A DNA stretch of 42,822 nucleotides, taken from positions 1-42,822 of the forward strand of contig JAFXIZ010000028.1 in the NCBI GenBank assembly GCA_017532725.1. Direction: 5' to 3'. The stretch's first letter is position 1. Each line of letters starts with the position of its first letter. The DNA is from Bacteroidaceae bacterium. GTDB taxonomy: Bacteria; Bacteroidota; Bacteroidia; Bacteroidales; Barnesiellaceae_A. Position numbers and translations under genes: made by a program. Below the pieces are notes generated by a model. The model was not told the origin of the DNA, did not search any database, and saw only the letters and a program-made list of their open reading frames with translations. Shown in pieces: positions 1 to 8,950 of the stretch.

Positions 1-658
1 ATTGCTCGACGATGCGCACCAGCACCGATATGTGCGCCCTACCCTCTCTATCGTGTTGTGCGACCACAATCGCCCACCGTATGCCGACCTCCTGCTGCCA
101 GCCGGACGTCTGCGCGAGCCTATAAGTGGGCTGCAACGTGCCGATATGGTAGTTCTTACCAAGTGTAAGCACTTTATCGACGATAAAGAACGCTGCGCCG
201 AGGCTCAACGCCTCAACATTGATGCCGACACGCTATACGCTGCCCATATCGAGTATGGAATGCCATACAATATAGCCGACCTATCGCAATCGGACATCGA
301 GCAAATTACAAAAGAGAAGCGTGTTATTGTATTTACCGGCATAGCCAACCCACAACCACTTGTAGCATATTTGAGCCGATATACAACACAAATAACCACG
401 CTCGATTACCCCGATCATCACGACTTCACATCACGAGATATTGATGACCTTGTAAAACAAATGGGGCAGAATAATAATACTATAATAATCACAACCGAGA
501 AAGATGCTGCCCGACTTGCCTGCGTGCAACTACCCTCGGCTGTACACACTCGCTGCTACGTTATGCCCCTCAAGACGGTTATACAACCATCGGCATCACA
601 CACACCTTTCGACCAAAAAATATTGGAAATTCTCTCTATCGCACCCAACGACCTATAA
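1..658 (+). CDS. lpxK: Tetraacyldisaccharide 4'-kinase, LpxK (3' part)
   Basis: The gene is open at the left edge of the window, so its N-terminal part with the P-loop is missing. The visible 218 residues begin at a diagnostic LpxK segment: LDDAHQHRYV, then LLLPAGRLREP and RADMVVLTKC. A conserved IVFTGIANPQP stretch follows further on. LpxK phosphorylates the 4' position of the tetraacyl disaccharide lipid A precursor, using ATP, at the cytoplasmic face of the inner membrane. The reading frame starts at position 2 and ends with TAA at 656-658. The apparent TTG start at position 2 is an artefact of the window edge. The next gene starts 39 bases downstream on the same strand and could be co-transcribed, although it has no obvious link to lipid A. 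Confidence 0.95.
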   Translation, partial: LLDDAHQHRYVRPTLSIVLCDHNRPPYADLLLPAGRLREPISGLQRADMVVLTKCKHFIDDKERCAEAQRLNIDADTLYAAHIEYGMPYNIADLSQSDIEQITKEKRVIVFTGIANPQPLVAYLSRYTTQITTLDYPDHHDFTSRDIDDLVKQMGQNNNTIIITTEKDAARLACVQLPSAVHTRCYVMPLKTVIQPSASHTPFDQKILEILSIAPNDL

Positions 659-697
659 GTGAGCGTACTTTAGCACCGTAATCAAACGGTAAATTCT

Positions 698-3262
698 ATG
701 AACAACAATCGCATCACTTTTATAGGTTCAACATCACACAAGTCGGCACGCAACAATCACAACGGCGAATGTATGCGCGTGGTCAATCTGCGCCGACACG
801 ACAACAGTATGATATCGGTAGGTAATCACGCCATTCATTGCGTACTTTCCGACCCGTCACACATACTCACCTACGTTCACACTTGCAACGGTAAGCAGCA
901 CCTTATATCGCAATGCAACCGCACTCTCTATCACGAGGTTGATATCGATACCGACAACACCACCACTCTCATTCACAGGGAATTGCTCACGCTTGACAAC
1001 GACTTGAGCAGCATTACCTCTATAGGTACTACCCTTGTCGTAACCACTGCTACAAGTGTACACTATATCCTGCACAAAGATGACGGATACAAGATATTGG
1101 GAAGCCGGCCACCGATGCCCACCATCCGATTTCACGATAAATATATCGAGAGAGAGGGTATGTATGTGCCTTCTACTACATTAAACGGCAAGATGAACAA
1201 CTCGGCTACCGATAATCTTAATTCGTTTACCGACCTTGTTATGGGGTCGTACTACAAGATAAGAGATAGTGCGTATGAGAAATTTCGATTCATACAGCCC
1301 TATATGGTACGGTATGCCCTGCGACTGTATGACGGTAGCCACATACTGCCCTCGCCACCCGTATTGCTGGGGCGAGCCGGCTATAGAGAATACGCTATTA
1401 ACCGAATAGCCAATCTCACCTACGACAGTGCTACCGACAAGACAACGATACAAAGTTTCCCTATGTTCTTTGAACTGTTCGGCATAGAATACACAATAGA
1501 CAAGTGCGATATAAGCGATTGGCACGATATTGTATGTGGCATCGATGTCTTTATATCGAAGGAGATAACTCTCACGCAGGATAAATGTATCGATTTCGGT
1601 ACATTTAAGACCGATACGGACAAGTTGTCAACCTACCAATACACACTACCACTGATAAGCAGTGGCTCGATGGAGCAACTTGCTCGCGAAGAAACACTGT
1701 TCTACAAGTTGGCTACCATAGATATAGATAGCATTACCGAAGGGGTAACGACCGAAATCACACACGAGATACGCCCCGACCATATCATATATCAACAACG
1801 GTTGGAGGTGGATACATCGGGCTTTGAGAGGATAGGAGCAAACAAATCGTACGTTTATAACGGTCGCCTGCATCTTGCCGACCTCACTCGCCAATATTAC
1901 GAGGGATACCCTCTCGCACTATTTGCACACACTTACAACAGCGATGGCAACACAGCAACGGCATACATTCGCACACACATAAGCCACCCCAACGGCTACC
2001 GAAAAGAGGTGCTGTCATACGCCACAATACCCTGTTTCGACTACAAGTTATCGCCTCTGCTATCGTTCCCCGATGCCAATGCTACAGCAATGGAAATAGG
2101 CATACGGCACGACGGTTACGAATATCGCAAGAGATTTGAATTAGATAGTATCTCTCTCGAGAACAGGGCTGTATATGCACATCCGTTATTGGAGGATATA
2201 GACGTATCGACGTGGGATAGAATCGAAGTTACAACCGATAACCTGAATGACTTTCCTACCGAGTCGAGTTCGTTCTACATTCAGAGCCATAACGAAATGA
2301 TTGTGTCGGAACTGAATAACCCATTCTATTTCCCCACAGAATTGTCATTCAACATTTCAAACGGCACGATTGTAGGTATCGCAACCACTACCGTAGCATT
2401 GTCGCAAGGGCAATATGGCGAATTTCCACTCTATATATTCACCGATGAAGGAATATGGAGTATGCAACAAGGTGATGGCGAGGTATGTTACGCACGTTGT
2501 ACACTCATCAACAACGCAAGCGTCGATAAGAACACTCCCTTAATTACAACCGAGAACAATATTATTTATCGCTCGGGCAACAATCTGCTGTGCCTCAACG
2601 GTACCGAAAGTTCTTTATTACTACCTCTCGATGAACTGAAGCAAAGTCGTTTCGAGGCAAGTATCCCTACGTTGCTGGCTACAAGCGATGCAAGTTGCAC
2701 CGACAATACTTCGCTACACGACTACATCGGCGATGACATCAGCATAGGCTATTTGCCCCAATTCAACGAACTGATATTCTGCAATCCGTCATACAACTAT
2801 ATGCAGGTGTTGCACCTGCCTTCGGGGCATATATATCGCCTATCCAACAGGGTGAGAAGAATAGTAAACAGCAATAACCGACTGCTTGCACAATCGCACA
2901 ACAACGCCATATACGACCTCAACAGGACAATGGAATCGACATCGGAAATATCTCTTATATCGCACCCCATACAGTTGATTCCCGACTCTTATACCCGACT
3001 GCGACAAGTCGTATTGCGAATGAGTTGCAGCAATGCCTCCATAACGGTGTCGGTTCTTGCGTCGCACGAGCCCGACGGCACATACGGCAACATCTTCACA
3101 GCCACATACAACGGCGAATTGGTGGGACACTTACCCATAAAACTACGCGCACCGGCATATAAGTACTATAGAATGGTTATCAGGGGGCGTGTTGCACACG
3201 ACTTCACACTCGATTGTGCCGACTTTGCATTTGAGCCAACCAAGAGTAACAAACTACGGTAA
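698..3262 (+). CDS. Large orphan protein, possibly phage-structural in origin
   Basis: This is an 854-residue protein of unknown function. There is no signal peptide and no membrane segment, so it is probably cytoplasmic or part of a particle. The N-terminus (MNNNRITFIGSTSHKSAR, then HNGECMRVVNLRRHD) is followed by many short beta-rich stretches rich in Thr, Ser, Asp and Tyr. This composition suggests a beta-propeller or beta-sandwich protein. The last 100 residues form a distinct block ending in RGRVAHDF and then KSNKLR. Proteins of this general shape occur near phage-like genes in Bacteroidales, and the layout recalls tail or DNA-stabilisation proteins, but this is an impression and not a family assignment. 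It lies alone between lpxK and the convergent menE. The frame is intact and base composition resembles its neighbours, so it is not a recent decaying import. Confidence 0.75.
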   Translation: MNNNRITFIGSTSHKSARNNHNGECMRVVNLRRHDNSMISVGNHAIHCVLSDPSHILTYVHTCNGKQHLISQCNRTLYHEVDIDTDNTTTLIHRELLTLDNDLSSITSIGTTLVVTTATSVHYILHKDDGYKILGSRPPMPTIRFHDKYIEREGMYVPSTTLNGKMNNSATDNLNSFTDLVMGSYYKIRDSAYEKFRFIQPYMVRYALRLYDGSHILPSPPVLLGRAGYREYAINRIANLTYDSATDKTTIQSFPMFFELFGIEYTIDKCDISDWHDIVCGIDVFISKEITLTQDKCIDFGTFKTDTDKLSTYQYTLPLISSGSMEQLAREETLFYKLATIDIDSITEGVTTEITHEIRPDHIIYQQRLEVDTSGFERIGANKSYVYNGRLHLADLTRQYYEGYPLALFAHTYNSDGNTATAYIRTHISHPNGYRKEVLSYATIPCFDYKLSPLLSFPDANATAMEIGIRHDGYEYRKRFELDSISLENRAVYAHPLLEDIDVSTWDRIEVTTDNLNDFPTESSSFYIQSHNEMIVSELNNPFYFPTELSFNISNGTIVGIATTTVALSQGQYGEFPLYIFTDEGIWSMQQGDGEVCYARCTLINNASVDKNTPLITTENNIIYRSGNNLLCLNGTESSLLLPLDELKQSRFEASIPTLLATSDASCTDNTSLHDYIGDDISIGYLPQFNELIFCNPSYNYMQVLHLPSGHIYRLSNRVRRIVNSNNRLLAQSHNNAIYDLNRTMESTSEISLISHPIQLIPDSYTRLRQVVLRMSCSNASITVSVLASHEPDGTYGNIFTATYNGELVGHLPIKLRAPAYKYYRMVIRGRVAHDFTLDCADFAFEPTKSNKLR

Positions 3263-3303
3263 ATAATTAAGAATAAACAGCCTACCGACTTATCAGGCAA
3301 GTT

Positions 3304-4311
3304 CTACACTCGTTTTACCTTACCCGAATAGGTTGTTTCGAAACGCTGCATAAACCGTATCTCGCGTGGCATCTCATATCGTGTGAGGTGCTGTGCGAGG
3401 CTGCAACGCAGTGCCGACAATCGGTCTTCATCATACGCCTCATCTTCTACGACAAGCACGATACGCTGCCCTAACAGGTCATCGGGCGAGGATGTTATAT
3501 AATAGCGCGTAGCGATAACCGATGCTATTTTTCGTTCTATCTCCTCGGCACAGTACTTCAAGCCACCACTTATTATCACATTATCATACCGTCCCTGCCA
3601 CACAAAATGACAAGCATCCTGCAACTCGACAATATCATTGGTAACAAACGTGCCACCACTCAATTGGGGCGCGTGAATAACAAGACATCCTCGATTATCG
3701 ACCTCAAACGTCACATCGCCCAATGCCGTATAAGAGGCCTCGCCCACTCGTCGCAAGGCTATGTGCGACACCGTTTCGGTCATACCATAAGTCACATAGG
3801 TATGTGTGGGCAACTGCAACAATTGCTGCTCCAACGAGTCACCGACAGGCGCACCACCCACAAGCAGTTGTGCTATTTGCGACAAGCGTTGCGCACCACC
3901 GGCGTGTTGCATAGTGGTCGTTACCTGCATAGGCACCATTGCAGCAAGCGTAATAGGGCAAGAAACCGTATCGAGAGGTGTCGATGACGGCTCTACGACA
4001 TAGAGTTGCGCACCGGCCTCTATGGCTCGCACTATCATCATCTTTCCGGCAATATAGGCCGGCGAGAGGCACAGCAGCAACGTAGATTGCTCATCAATAC
4101 CCAGATACTGATTGGTAAGCCGTGCCGATGCTCGCATATCGCTCTTGAGCAAACGTATAGGCTTGGGTACTCCCGTCGAGCCGGATGTATGCCCCATAAC
4201 ATAATCGGCATCATCGTACCACTCACGCAAGAAGGTCACCACCCCATCGGGTACGTTTCCGGTCATTGCTTCGAACGAGGTGTATGCTATGTTATTTATC
4301 TTTATTTCCAT
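3304..4311 (-). CDS. menE: o-Succinylbenzoate--CoA ligase, MenE
   Basis: A compact AMP-forming acyl-CoA ligase of 335 residues that activates o-succinylbenzoate with ATP and CoA in menaquinone synthesis. Visible motifs are the phosphate loop HTSGSTGVPKP (about residues 41-51), YGMTET (175-180), the hinge region RYDNVIISGG (241-250), and a C-terminal SGKVKR whose first Lys is the expected adenylation lysine. It is shorter than proteobacterial MenE, with a reduced N-terminal domain, as is common in Bacteroidota. I chose the start MEIKINN at 4311, which overlaps the menC stop by 10 bases, over an upstream ATG at 4332 that would overlap menC by 31 bases. It is the last gene of the menB-menC-menE run and converges on the 854-residue orphan. 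Confidence 0.92.
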   Translation of the reverse strand: MEIKINNIAYTSFEAMTGNVPDGVVTFLREWYDDADYVMGHTSGSTGVPKPIRLLKSDMRASARLTNQYLGIDEQSTLLLCLSPAYIAGKMMIVRAIEAGAQLYVVEPSSTPLDTVSCPITLAAMVPMQVTTTMQHAGGAQRLSQIAQLLVGGAPVGDSLEQQLLQLPTHTYVTYGMTETVSHIALRRVGEASYTALGDVTFEVDNRGCLVIHAPQLSGGTFVTNDIVELQDACHFVWQGRYDNVIISGGLKYCAEEIERKIASVIATRYYITSSPDDLLGQRIVLVVEDEAYDEDRLSALRCSLAQHLTRYEMPREIRFMQRFETTYSGKVKRV

Positions 4312-5360
4312 ATCAACGACGGATATTGCCACGATGCATTGGGATCGTAAGTGAGTATCTCGCCCTGTTGCATCAACGGCGAGGGTACATTATTGGTATA
4401 GAGTGCCCCCGTGCCAAGCCCTTGTGGAATGGCTGTAGGCAACGAGGCTGTATATCGTGCAATGGCAGCCAAACCCACATTCGACTCCAATGCCGATGTA
4501 ATCCACCAACCTATGCCACGCTCCTCGGCAGCACTACGCCACAAGTCGGTACCCGACAAGCCCCCCGTAAGCGACGGTTTCATAACGATATATTGAGGTC
4601 GAATAGTATCAAGCAGTTGCCCGACCAACGTCGGAGTCACCACCCGACAAGCCACCAACTCCTCATCAAGCGCAATAGGTATAGGCGTATCGGCACACAA
4701 TCGCGCCATAGCATCCCACTCTCCGGCCTTGATAGGTTGCTCTATCGAATGCAGGTCATACAGGGCAAGAGCCTCCAACTTCGACATCGCCTCATCGGGC
4801 GTAAAAGCACCATTGGCATCGACACGCAACTCAATCTCATCGCGAGAAAAACGCTCACGCACACTTCGCAACAAGTCGAGTTCGGCATCAAAGTCGATAG
4901 CACCTATCTTGAGTTTCACACAACGAAAGCCGGCTTGCAACTTGGCCTCAATGCGTTGCAACATAGTATCTTTATCGCCCATCCACACAAGTCCGTTGAT
5001 AGTAATGGGTTGCTCTCCCACATCAAATCGCGAGGGGTATTGGCACCAACCGTTCAACTCCTGCCACGCCGTTTCAAAGCCGAAACGGATAGAGGTATAT
5101 CCCGACAGTGTATGCAAGAAATCGGCAAAAGGCATCAGCCCCACCTTGCGACACGCCTCGGCAAGCACAGCCTCATACTCGGGGCAATCGTCCGAGCCAA
5201 GCCCACGAAACAAAGCACACTCGCCCCACCCTACGCGCTCGGGGTGAGCATCATCATAAAGCCTTATAAAGAAGGTATCTTTATAGGTAAGTATGCCTCG
5301 CGAAGTACCACTCGGCTCTTTAAACTGCAATCGATAAGGGGCGTAGCAGGCGCGCAACAT
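4302..5360 (-). CDS. menC: o-Succinylbenzoate synthase, MenC
   Basis: An enolase-superfamily enzyme of 352 residues that dehydrates SHCHC to o-succinylbenzoate. The catalytic apparatus is complete: KLK at 149-151 (general acid/base lysine), metal ligands D181 in RVDANG, E207 in SIEQPI and D232 in ALDEEL, and the second lysine K261 in IVMKPSLTGG. The start MLRACYAPYR at 5360 lies one base after the menB stop (TAA-T-ATG), which implies translational coupling. A longer in-frame start at 5417 would lie 19 codons inside menB and is less likely. The 3' end overlaps menE by 10 bases. Confidence 0.95.
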   Translation of the reverse strand: MLRACYAPYRLQFKEPSGTSRGILTYKDTFFIRLYDDAHPERVGWGECALFRGLGSDDCPEYEAVLAEACRKVGLMPFADFLHTLSGYTSIRFGFETAWQELNGWCQYPSRFDVGEQPITINGLVWMGDKDTMLQRIEAKLQAGFRCVKLKIGAIDFDAELDLLRSVRERFSRDEIELRVDANGAFTPDEAMSKLEALALYDLHSIEQPIKAGEWDAMARLCADTPIPIALDEELVACRVVTPTLVGQLLDTIRPQYIVMKPSLTGGLSGTDLWRSAAEERGIGWWITSALESNVGLAAIARYTASLPTAIPQGLGTGALYTNNVPSPLMQQGEILTYDPNASWQYPSLIWK

Positions 5361-5361
5361 A

Positions 5362-6183
5362 TTAGGGGAATTTGGGGAATTGTTGGAAATCGGGATCACG
5401 TTTCTCCAAGAAAGCACGTTTACCCTCTTGCGCCTCTTCCATTAGGTAGAACATCAACGTAGCATCACCGGCAAACTCCATCAATCCACGTTGTCCGTCG
5501 AGTTCGGCATTCAAGGCACGCTTAATCATACGCACAGCCATAGGACTGCGTTTGAGTATTGTTTCGCACCACTCCACGGTTTCATCTTCCAAACGGTCGA
5601 AAGGTACAACCTTGTTCACCATACCCATCTCCTCGGCCTCTTTGGCAGTATATTGACGGCACAGGAACCATATCTCGCGAGCCTTCTTTTGGCCTACGAT
5701 ACGGGCAAGGTAAGACGAGCCGAAGCCACCGTCGAAACTACCCACTTTAGGGCCTGTCTGTCCAAATCGAGCATTCTCCGAAGCAATAGTCAAGTCGCAA
5801 ACCAAGTGCAACACGTGACCACCACCAATGGCGTAACCGTTCACCATAGCAATAACAGGCTTGGGAAGCGAGCGAATAGCCTTGTGTAAGTCGAGTACAT
5901 TGAGGCGAGGCACACCATTTTCATCGATATAGCCACCTGTACCCTTCACATTCTGGTCGCCACCCGAGCAAAAAGCCTTATCGCCAATACCGGTAAAAAT
6001 AACAACTCCAATATCGGTACGCTCACGACAGATAGCCATAGCATCGAGCATATCGAAATTAGTCTGCGGGCGAAAAGCATTATACACCTCGGGGCGATTG
6101 ATAGTAATCTTGGCAATACCACCATATTGTTCAAAGAGTATGTCGCTATACTCCTTAATCGTTTTCCATTCTCTTGTAGCCAT
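5362..6183 (-). CDS. menB: 1,4-Dihydroxy-2-naphthoyl-CoA synthase, MenB
   Basis: A crotonase-fold enzyme of 273 residues, the usual MenB length. It closes the second ring of the naphthoquinone from o-succinylbenzoyl-CoA. The oxyanion-hole segments FCSGGDQ (71-77) and [12 protein letters not shown] (116-127) are visible, as is the characteristic [16 protein letters not shown] loop (141-156). It is the first gene of a minus-strand menBCE cluster. In Bacteroides relatives menF and menD usually precede menB; here the upstream DNA is a 275-base divergent spacer with a large palindrome, so these genes must be elsewhere. I could not identify a confident promoter for menB on the minus strand of that spacer. 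Confidence 0.97.
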   Translation of the reverse strand: MATREWKTIKEYSDILFEQYGGIAKITINRPEVYNAFRPQTNFDMLDAMAICRERTDIGVVIFTGIGDKAFCSGGDQNVKGTGGYIDENGVPRLNVLDLHKAIRSLPKPVIAMVNGYAIGGGHVLHLVCDLTIASENARFGQTGPKVGSFDGGFGSSYLARIVGQKKAREIWFLCRQYTAKEAEEMGMVNKVVPFDRLEDETVEWCETILKRSPMAVRMIKRALNAELDGQRGLMEFAGDATLMFYLMEEAQEGKRAFLEKRDPDFQQFPKFP

Positions 6184-6305
6184 AATTATATGTTTTATGA
6201 TTAATTTTTACACTAATAATTCCGACCTCAAAGTTAACAAAATCTTCCCGAAGAACAAACACACAGCACCAAACAACTTGGATACAAACATAAAAAACAT
6301 CGCTT

Positions 6306-6347
6306 GCAAGACGTGTTGAGGGCTTATCAGCCCTTGACTCGTCTTGC
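6306..6347. repeat. 19-bp palindrome in the menB / protease divergent spacer
   Basis: The arms GCAAGACGTGTTGAGGGCT (6306-6324) and AGCCCTTGACTCGTCTTGC (6329-6347) enclose the 4-base loop TATC. As RNA only one pair is a true mismatch; two others are G-U wobbles. It lies between two divergently transcribed genes, where a terminator is not expected. Just beyond it is a pyrimidine-rich stretch with a C4 run (6370-6373) and a G7 run (6396-6402). It may be a dispersed intergenic element or the trace of a rearrangement. Confidence 0.7.
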
Positions 6348-6426
6348 AGACGCAAGGTGGATGCAATATCCCCTCCTTCTACCCTTCCTTTTGTCGGGGG
6401 GGCGTTATAAAGTAAAATATTATTTG

Positions 6427-6434
6427 TAACTTTG
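6427..6434 (+). promoter_or_regulatory. Putative Bacteroidota -7 box for the M50-like gene
   Basis: TAACTTTG matches the TAnnTTTG -7 consensus and lies 25 bases before the ATG at 6459. No convincing -33 TTTG is present at the usual spacing. An upstream in-frame TTG at 6432 lies inside this box and so cannot be the translation start if the promoter is real. Confidence 0.6.
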
Positions 6435-6458
6435 CAGTATATTTTAAGGGTAAGAAAG

Positions 6459-7610
6459 ATGAAAAAGACTATTCTACAAATCCTAAAGTTTATAGGTGCT
6501 TTTGCTATTGGAGGTTGTATAGGTTTGTTGGGTGCTACGCTTATAGTGGTGCTTTTCACTGAAACTACGTTTAGCGAGTTTATATCGAAGTTTACCGATA
6601 CCAATTGGGGCGAGATTCTTGGAGTGGCTGCGTTCTCGATATTGTGTGGTGTTATATCCATATTCGCACATATCATTCTGCACGAAGGGGGTCACTTGGT
6701 GGCAGGACTGATGTCGGGATATAAATTTTTATCGTTCCGTATAGGTAGTTTTACACTTATTCGCAACAACGACAAGTTGCAAATAAAGAAATTCTCGATA
6801 GCCGGCACCGGTGGTCAATGCCTTATGATGCCCCCTCAACGCCCTATCGATAAGATTTCCACATCTTTCTACAATTTAGGTGGTGTCCTTTCCAATCTTA
6901 TTTTCTCTATCGCAGTATTGGCATTACTGCCCATTTTCGATAATGCTTTCGCGTGGATTTTTATTTTTATCTTCGCTATGTTCGGTGTATTGCTGGCACT
7001 TACCAACGGCATACCTATGAAAGTGGGAGGCGTAAGCAACGACGGCAATAACGTGCTGTACCTCAACAAGAACAAGAAAGCCAAAGAGGCATTTGTATAT
7101 CAACTCATTACCAATGCATTGATTCAAGAGGGCAAACGCCCAAACGAACTACCCGATGAGTATCTTACATTCGATACCGATATCGACTATAAAGACCCAC
7201 TACAGGTCAATCACCTGTTACTGTCGGCATCGACACTGCTTGATAAGAAGCAATACGAAGCGTGTTATAAGATGCTCAGTACCATTATGCAGCACAAGTC
7301 GGACATTGTAGCACTGATGGTAAACGAAACAGCGTGCGAACTGATATATGCAGCACTTGTGACACAGCGTCTTGATGAGGCTCGCGCACTATACGACGAG
7401 CAAACACAACAATATGTAGAGCAGCACAAGAACGTAATGAGTGCCAAACAACGCTTGCTGTGTGCTATAAGTTATTACCTTGATAATGACACACAAAAGG
7501 CACAAAGCATCTACGATGAAGTATATGCCAAACGCAACGACTACCTGATGCAAGGCGAGGTTGCAATGGACATTGCATTGATGCAAGAAATTTTGTCAAA
7601 TAAAATTTAA
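6459..7610 (+). CDS. M50-like (site-2-protease type) membrane metalloprotease with helical C-terminal tail
   Basis: A 383-residue membrane protein. The zinc site HEGGH lies at 75-79, at the end of a hydrophobic segment. The third ligand motif expected for M50 proteases is present as NGIP (183-186) followed by NDG (194-196). At least four hydrophobic segments lie before residue 185. The remainder (about 200-383) is soluble and helical, with repeated leucine/alanine patterns and segments such as KKQYEACYKMLSTIMQH and RLDEARALYDEQTQQY, which look TPR-like. Site-2 proteases cut membrane-embedded substrates and often release anti-sigma factors; the substrate here is unknown. No PDZ domain is visible. 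The start ATG at 6459 follows the AAGGGTAAGAAAG region and a -7 box. Downstream is ilvA with its own promoter. Confidence 0.8.
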   Translation: MKKTILQILKFIGAFAIGGCIGLLGATLIVVLFTETTFSEFISKFTDTNWGEILGVAAFSILCGVISIFAHIILHEGGHLVAGLMSGYKFLSFRIGSFTLIRNNDKLQIKKFSIAGTGGQCLMMPPQRPIDKISTSFYNLGGVLSNLIFSIAVLALLPIFDNAFAWIFIFIFAMFGVLLALTNGIPMKVGGVSNDGNNVLYLNKNKKAKEAFVYQLITNALIQEGKRPNELPDEYLTFDTDIDYKDPLQVNHLLLSASTLLDKKQYEACYKMLSTIMQHKSDIVALMVNETACELIYAALVTQRLDEARALYDEQTQQYVEQHKNVMSAKQRLLCAISYYLDNDTQKAQSIYDEVYAKRNDYLMQGEVAMDIALMQEILSNKI

Positions 7611-7642
7611 TAATAAGTGTACATTATATAAGGCATTTTTTG

Positions 7643-7650
7643 TAAGTTTG
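7643..7650 (+). promoter_or_regulatory. Putative -7 box for ilvA
   Basis: TAAGTTTG fits TAnnTTTG and lies 36 bases before the ilvA ATG, in the 76-base gap after the protease gene. No clear -33 element is seen. It suggests ilvA is transcribed independently. Confidence 0.55.
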
Positions 7651-7686
7651 CACACACAAAACAATAATACCTAATACTGAAAAACA

Positions 7687-8868
7687 ATGCTTACAATCGA
7701 CCGCATTCGTCACGCAGCAGAAGTGCTTAGTAGTGTTGTACGACGTACCGACTTGATACGCGCACCCCGCATCAATTGCGAAAGTGAAGTATATCTGAAA
7801 ACAGAGAACTTGCAAGTAACCGGCTCATTCAAAGTGAGAGGAGCCTATTACAAGATATCACAACTCACCGACGAGGAGAAACAACGTGGTGTAATTGCTT
7901 GCTCGGCAGGCAATCACGCACAAGGTGTGGCTCTTGGTGCAACCAAGAACGGCATCAAATCGCTCATTTGCCTCCCTGCCGGCGCACCTATCTCGAAGAT
8001 AGAGGCAACCAAACGCCTCGGTGCAGAGGTGTGCCTTGTAAACGGTGTGTATGATGATGCCTACGCTAAGGCATTGGAGTTGCGCGATAAACACGGCTAC
8101 ACATTCGTTCACCCATTCGATGATGAGTTGGTAATAGCCGGACAAGGTACTATAGGCCTTGAAATCATCGAGCAACTACCCGATGTTGAAGCCGTTATCG
8201 TACCCATTGGAGGTGGTGGACTTATCTCGGGCGTGGCAGTAGCCCTCAAGACACTACGCCCCGACATTAAGATATATGGTGTTCAAGCAGCCGGCGCACC
8301 CAGTATGGAGGTGTCGGTAAGAGAGAAGAAGATTATACGCCTTCCCTCGGTATCGTCCATTGCCGACGGTATTGCCGTAAAAGAGCCGGGCGTAAACACA
8401 TTTGAATATTGCAGCAAATATGTCGATGAGATAGTTTCGATAACCGATGAAGAGGTAGCAAGTGCCATCCTCGCCCTTATCGAGCAACACAAACTCGTAG
8501 CCGAAGGTGCCGGTGCTATTGCCGTAGCAGCAGCAATGCTCAACAAATTCCCCATCAAAGGCAAAAAGACCGTTTGTCTTGTATCGGGTGGTAACGTCGA
8601 TGTACCTATCCTCTCGCGCGTAGTGAAGAGTGGTTTGGCACACGATGGTCGTGCATTTACAATGCGTGTAGAGTTGCCCAACAAACCCGGCAAACTGCGT
8701 TCGATCTTGGAGGTTATAGCCGAATTGGGAGCCAACGTACTCACAGTCAACCTCAAAGACAGTTCGGTAAACGGTGGTTTTGTAGAATTGCGCCTTGAAA
8801 CACGCAACCACGAACATATAGCAGAGATACAGGCTGCTATGCTTGAGAAAGGTTATACAATTCTGTAA
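7687..8868 (+). CDS. ilvA: Threonine ammonia-lyase with one C-terminal ACT domain
   Basis: A PLP enzyme of 393 residues that deaminates L-threonine to 2-oxobutanoate, the first step towards isoleucine. The PLP lysine K49 lies in GSFKVRGAYYK, the phosphate-binding GGGGL at 175-179, and SAGNHAQG at 73-80. A single ACT-like domain begins near residue 323 (FTMRVELPNKPGKL) and runs to the end. That places it in the short class of about 400 residues, not the E. coli IlvA type of about 510 residues with two ACT-like domains. Biosynthetic and catabolic roles cannot be separated from sequence alone. No other branched-chain genes are adjacent. A strong hairpin follows the stop codon. Confidence 0.93.
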   Translation: MLTIDRIRHAAEVLSSVVRRTDLIRAPRINCESEVYLKTENLQVTGSFKVRGAYYKISQLTDEEKQRGVIACSAGNHAQGVALGATKNGIKSLICLPAGAPISKIEATKRLGAEVCLVNGVYDDAYAKALELRDKHGYTFVHPFDDELVIAGQGTIGLEIIEQLPDVEAVIVPIGGGGLISGVAVALKTLRPDIKIYGVQAAGAPSMEVSVREKKIIRLPSVSSIADGIAVKEPGVNTFEYCSKYVDEIVSITDEEVASAILALIEQHKLVAEGAGAIAVAAAMLNKFPIKGKKTVCLVSGGNVDVPILSRVVKSGLAHDGRAFTMRVELPNKPGKLRSILEVIAELGANVLTVNLKDSSVNGGFVELRLETRNHEHIAEIQAAMLEKGYTIL

Positions 8869-8889
8869 TAGAATACTTAACTATAAAAG

Positions 8890-8926
8890 CACAAGCCGCC
8901 TTCCGATAAGGTGGCTTGTGTTGTTT
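8890..8926 (+). terminator. Terminator hairpin after ilvA
   Basis: CACAAGCCGCCTT (8890-8902) pairs with AAGGTGGCTTGTG (8908-8920) across a 5-base loop, with one G-U wobble. TTGTTT follows. It separates ilvA from the DUF456 gene. Confidence 0.8.
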
Positions 8927-8950
8927 AATGAACACAAACATTAGAAATAT

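Noticed and set aside
4266..5462. A 398-codon plus-strand open frame across menE, menC and menB
   Set aside because: It is wholly antisense to three genes with complete catalytic motifs, and its translation is a basic, low-homology sequence.
6155..6676. A 173-codon minus-strand frame crossing the menB/protease spacer
   Set aside because: It runs through the palindrome, the promoter box and the start of the protease gene, and shows no homology.
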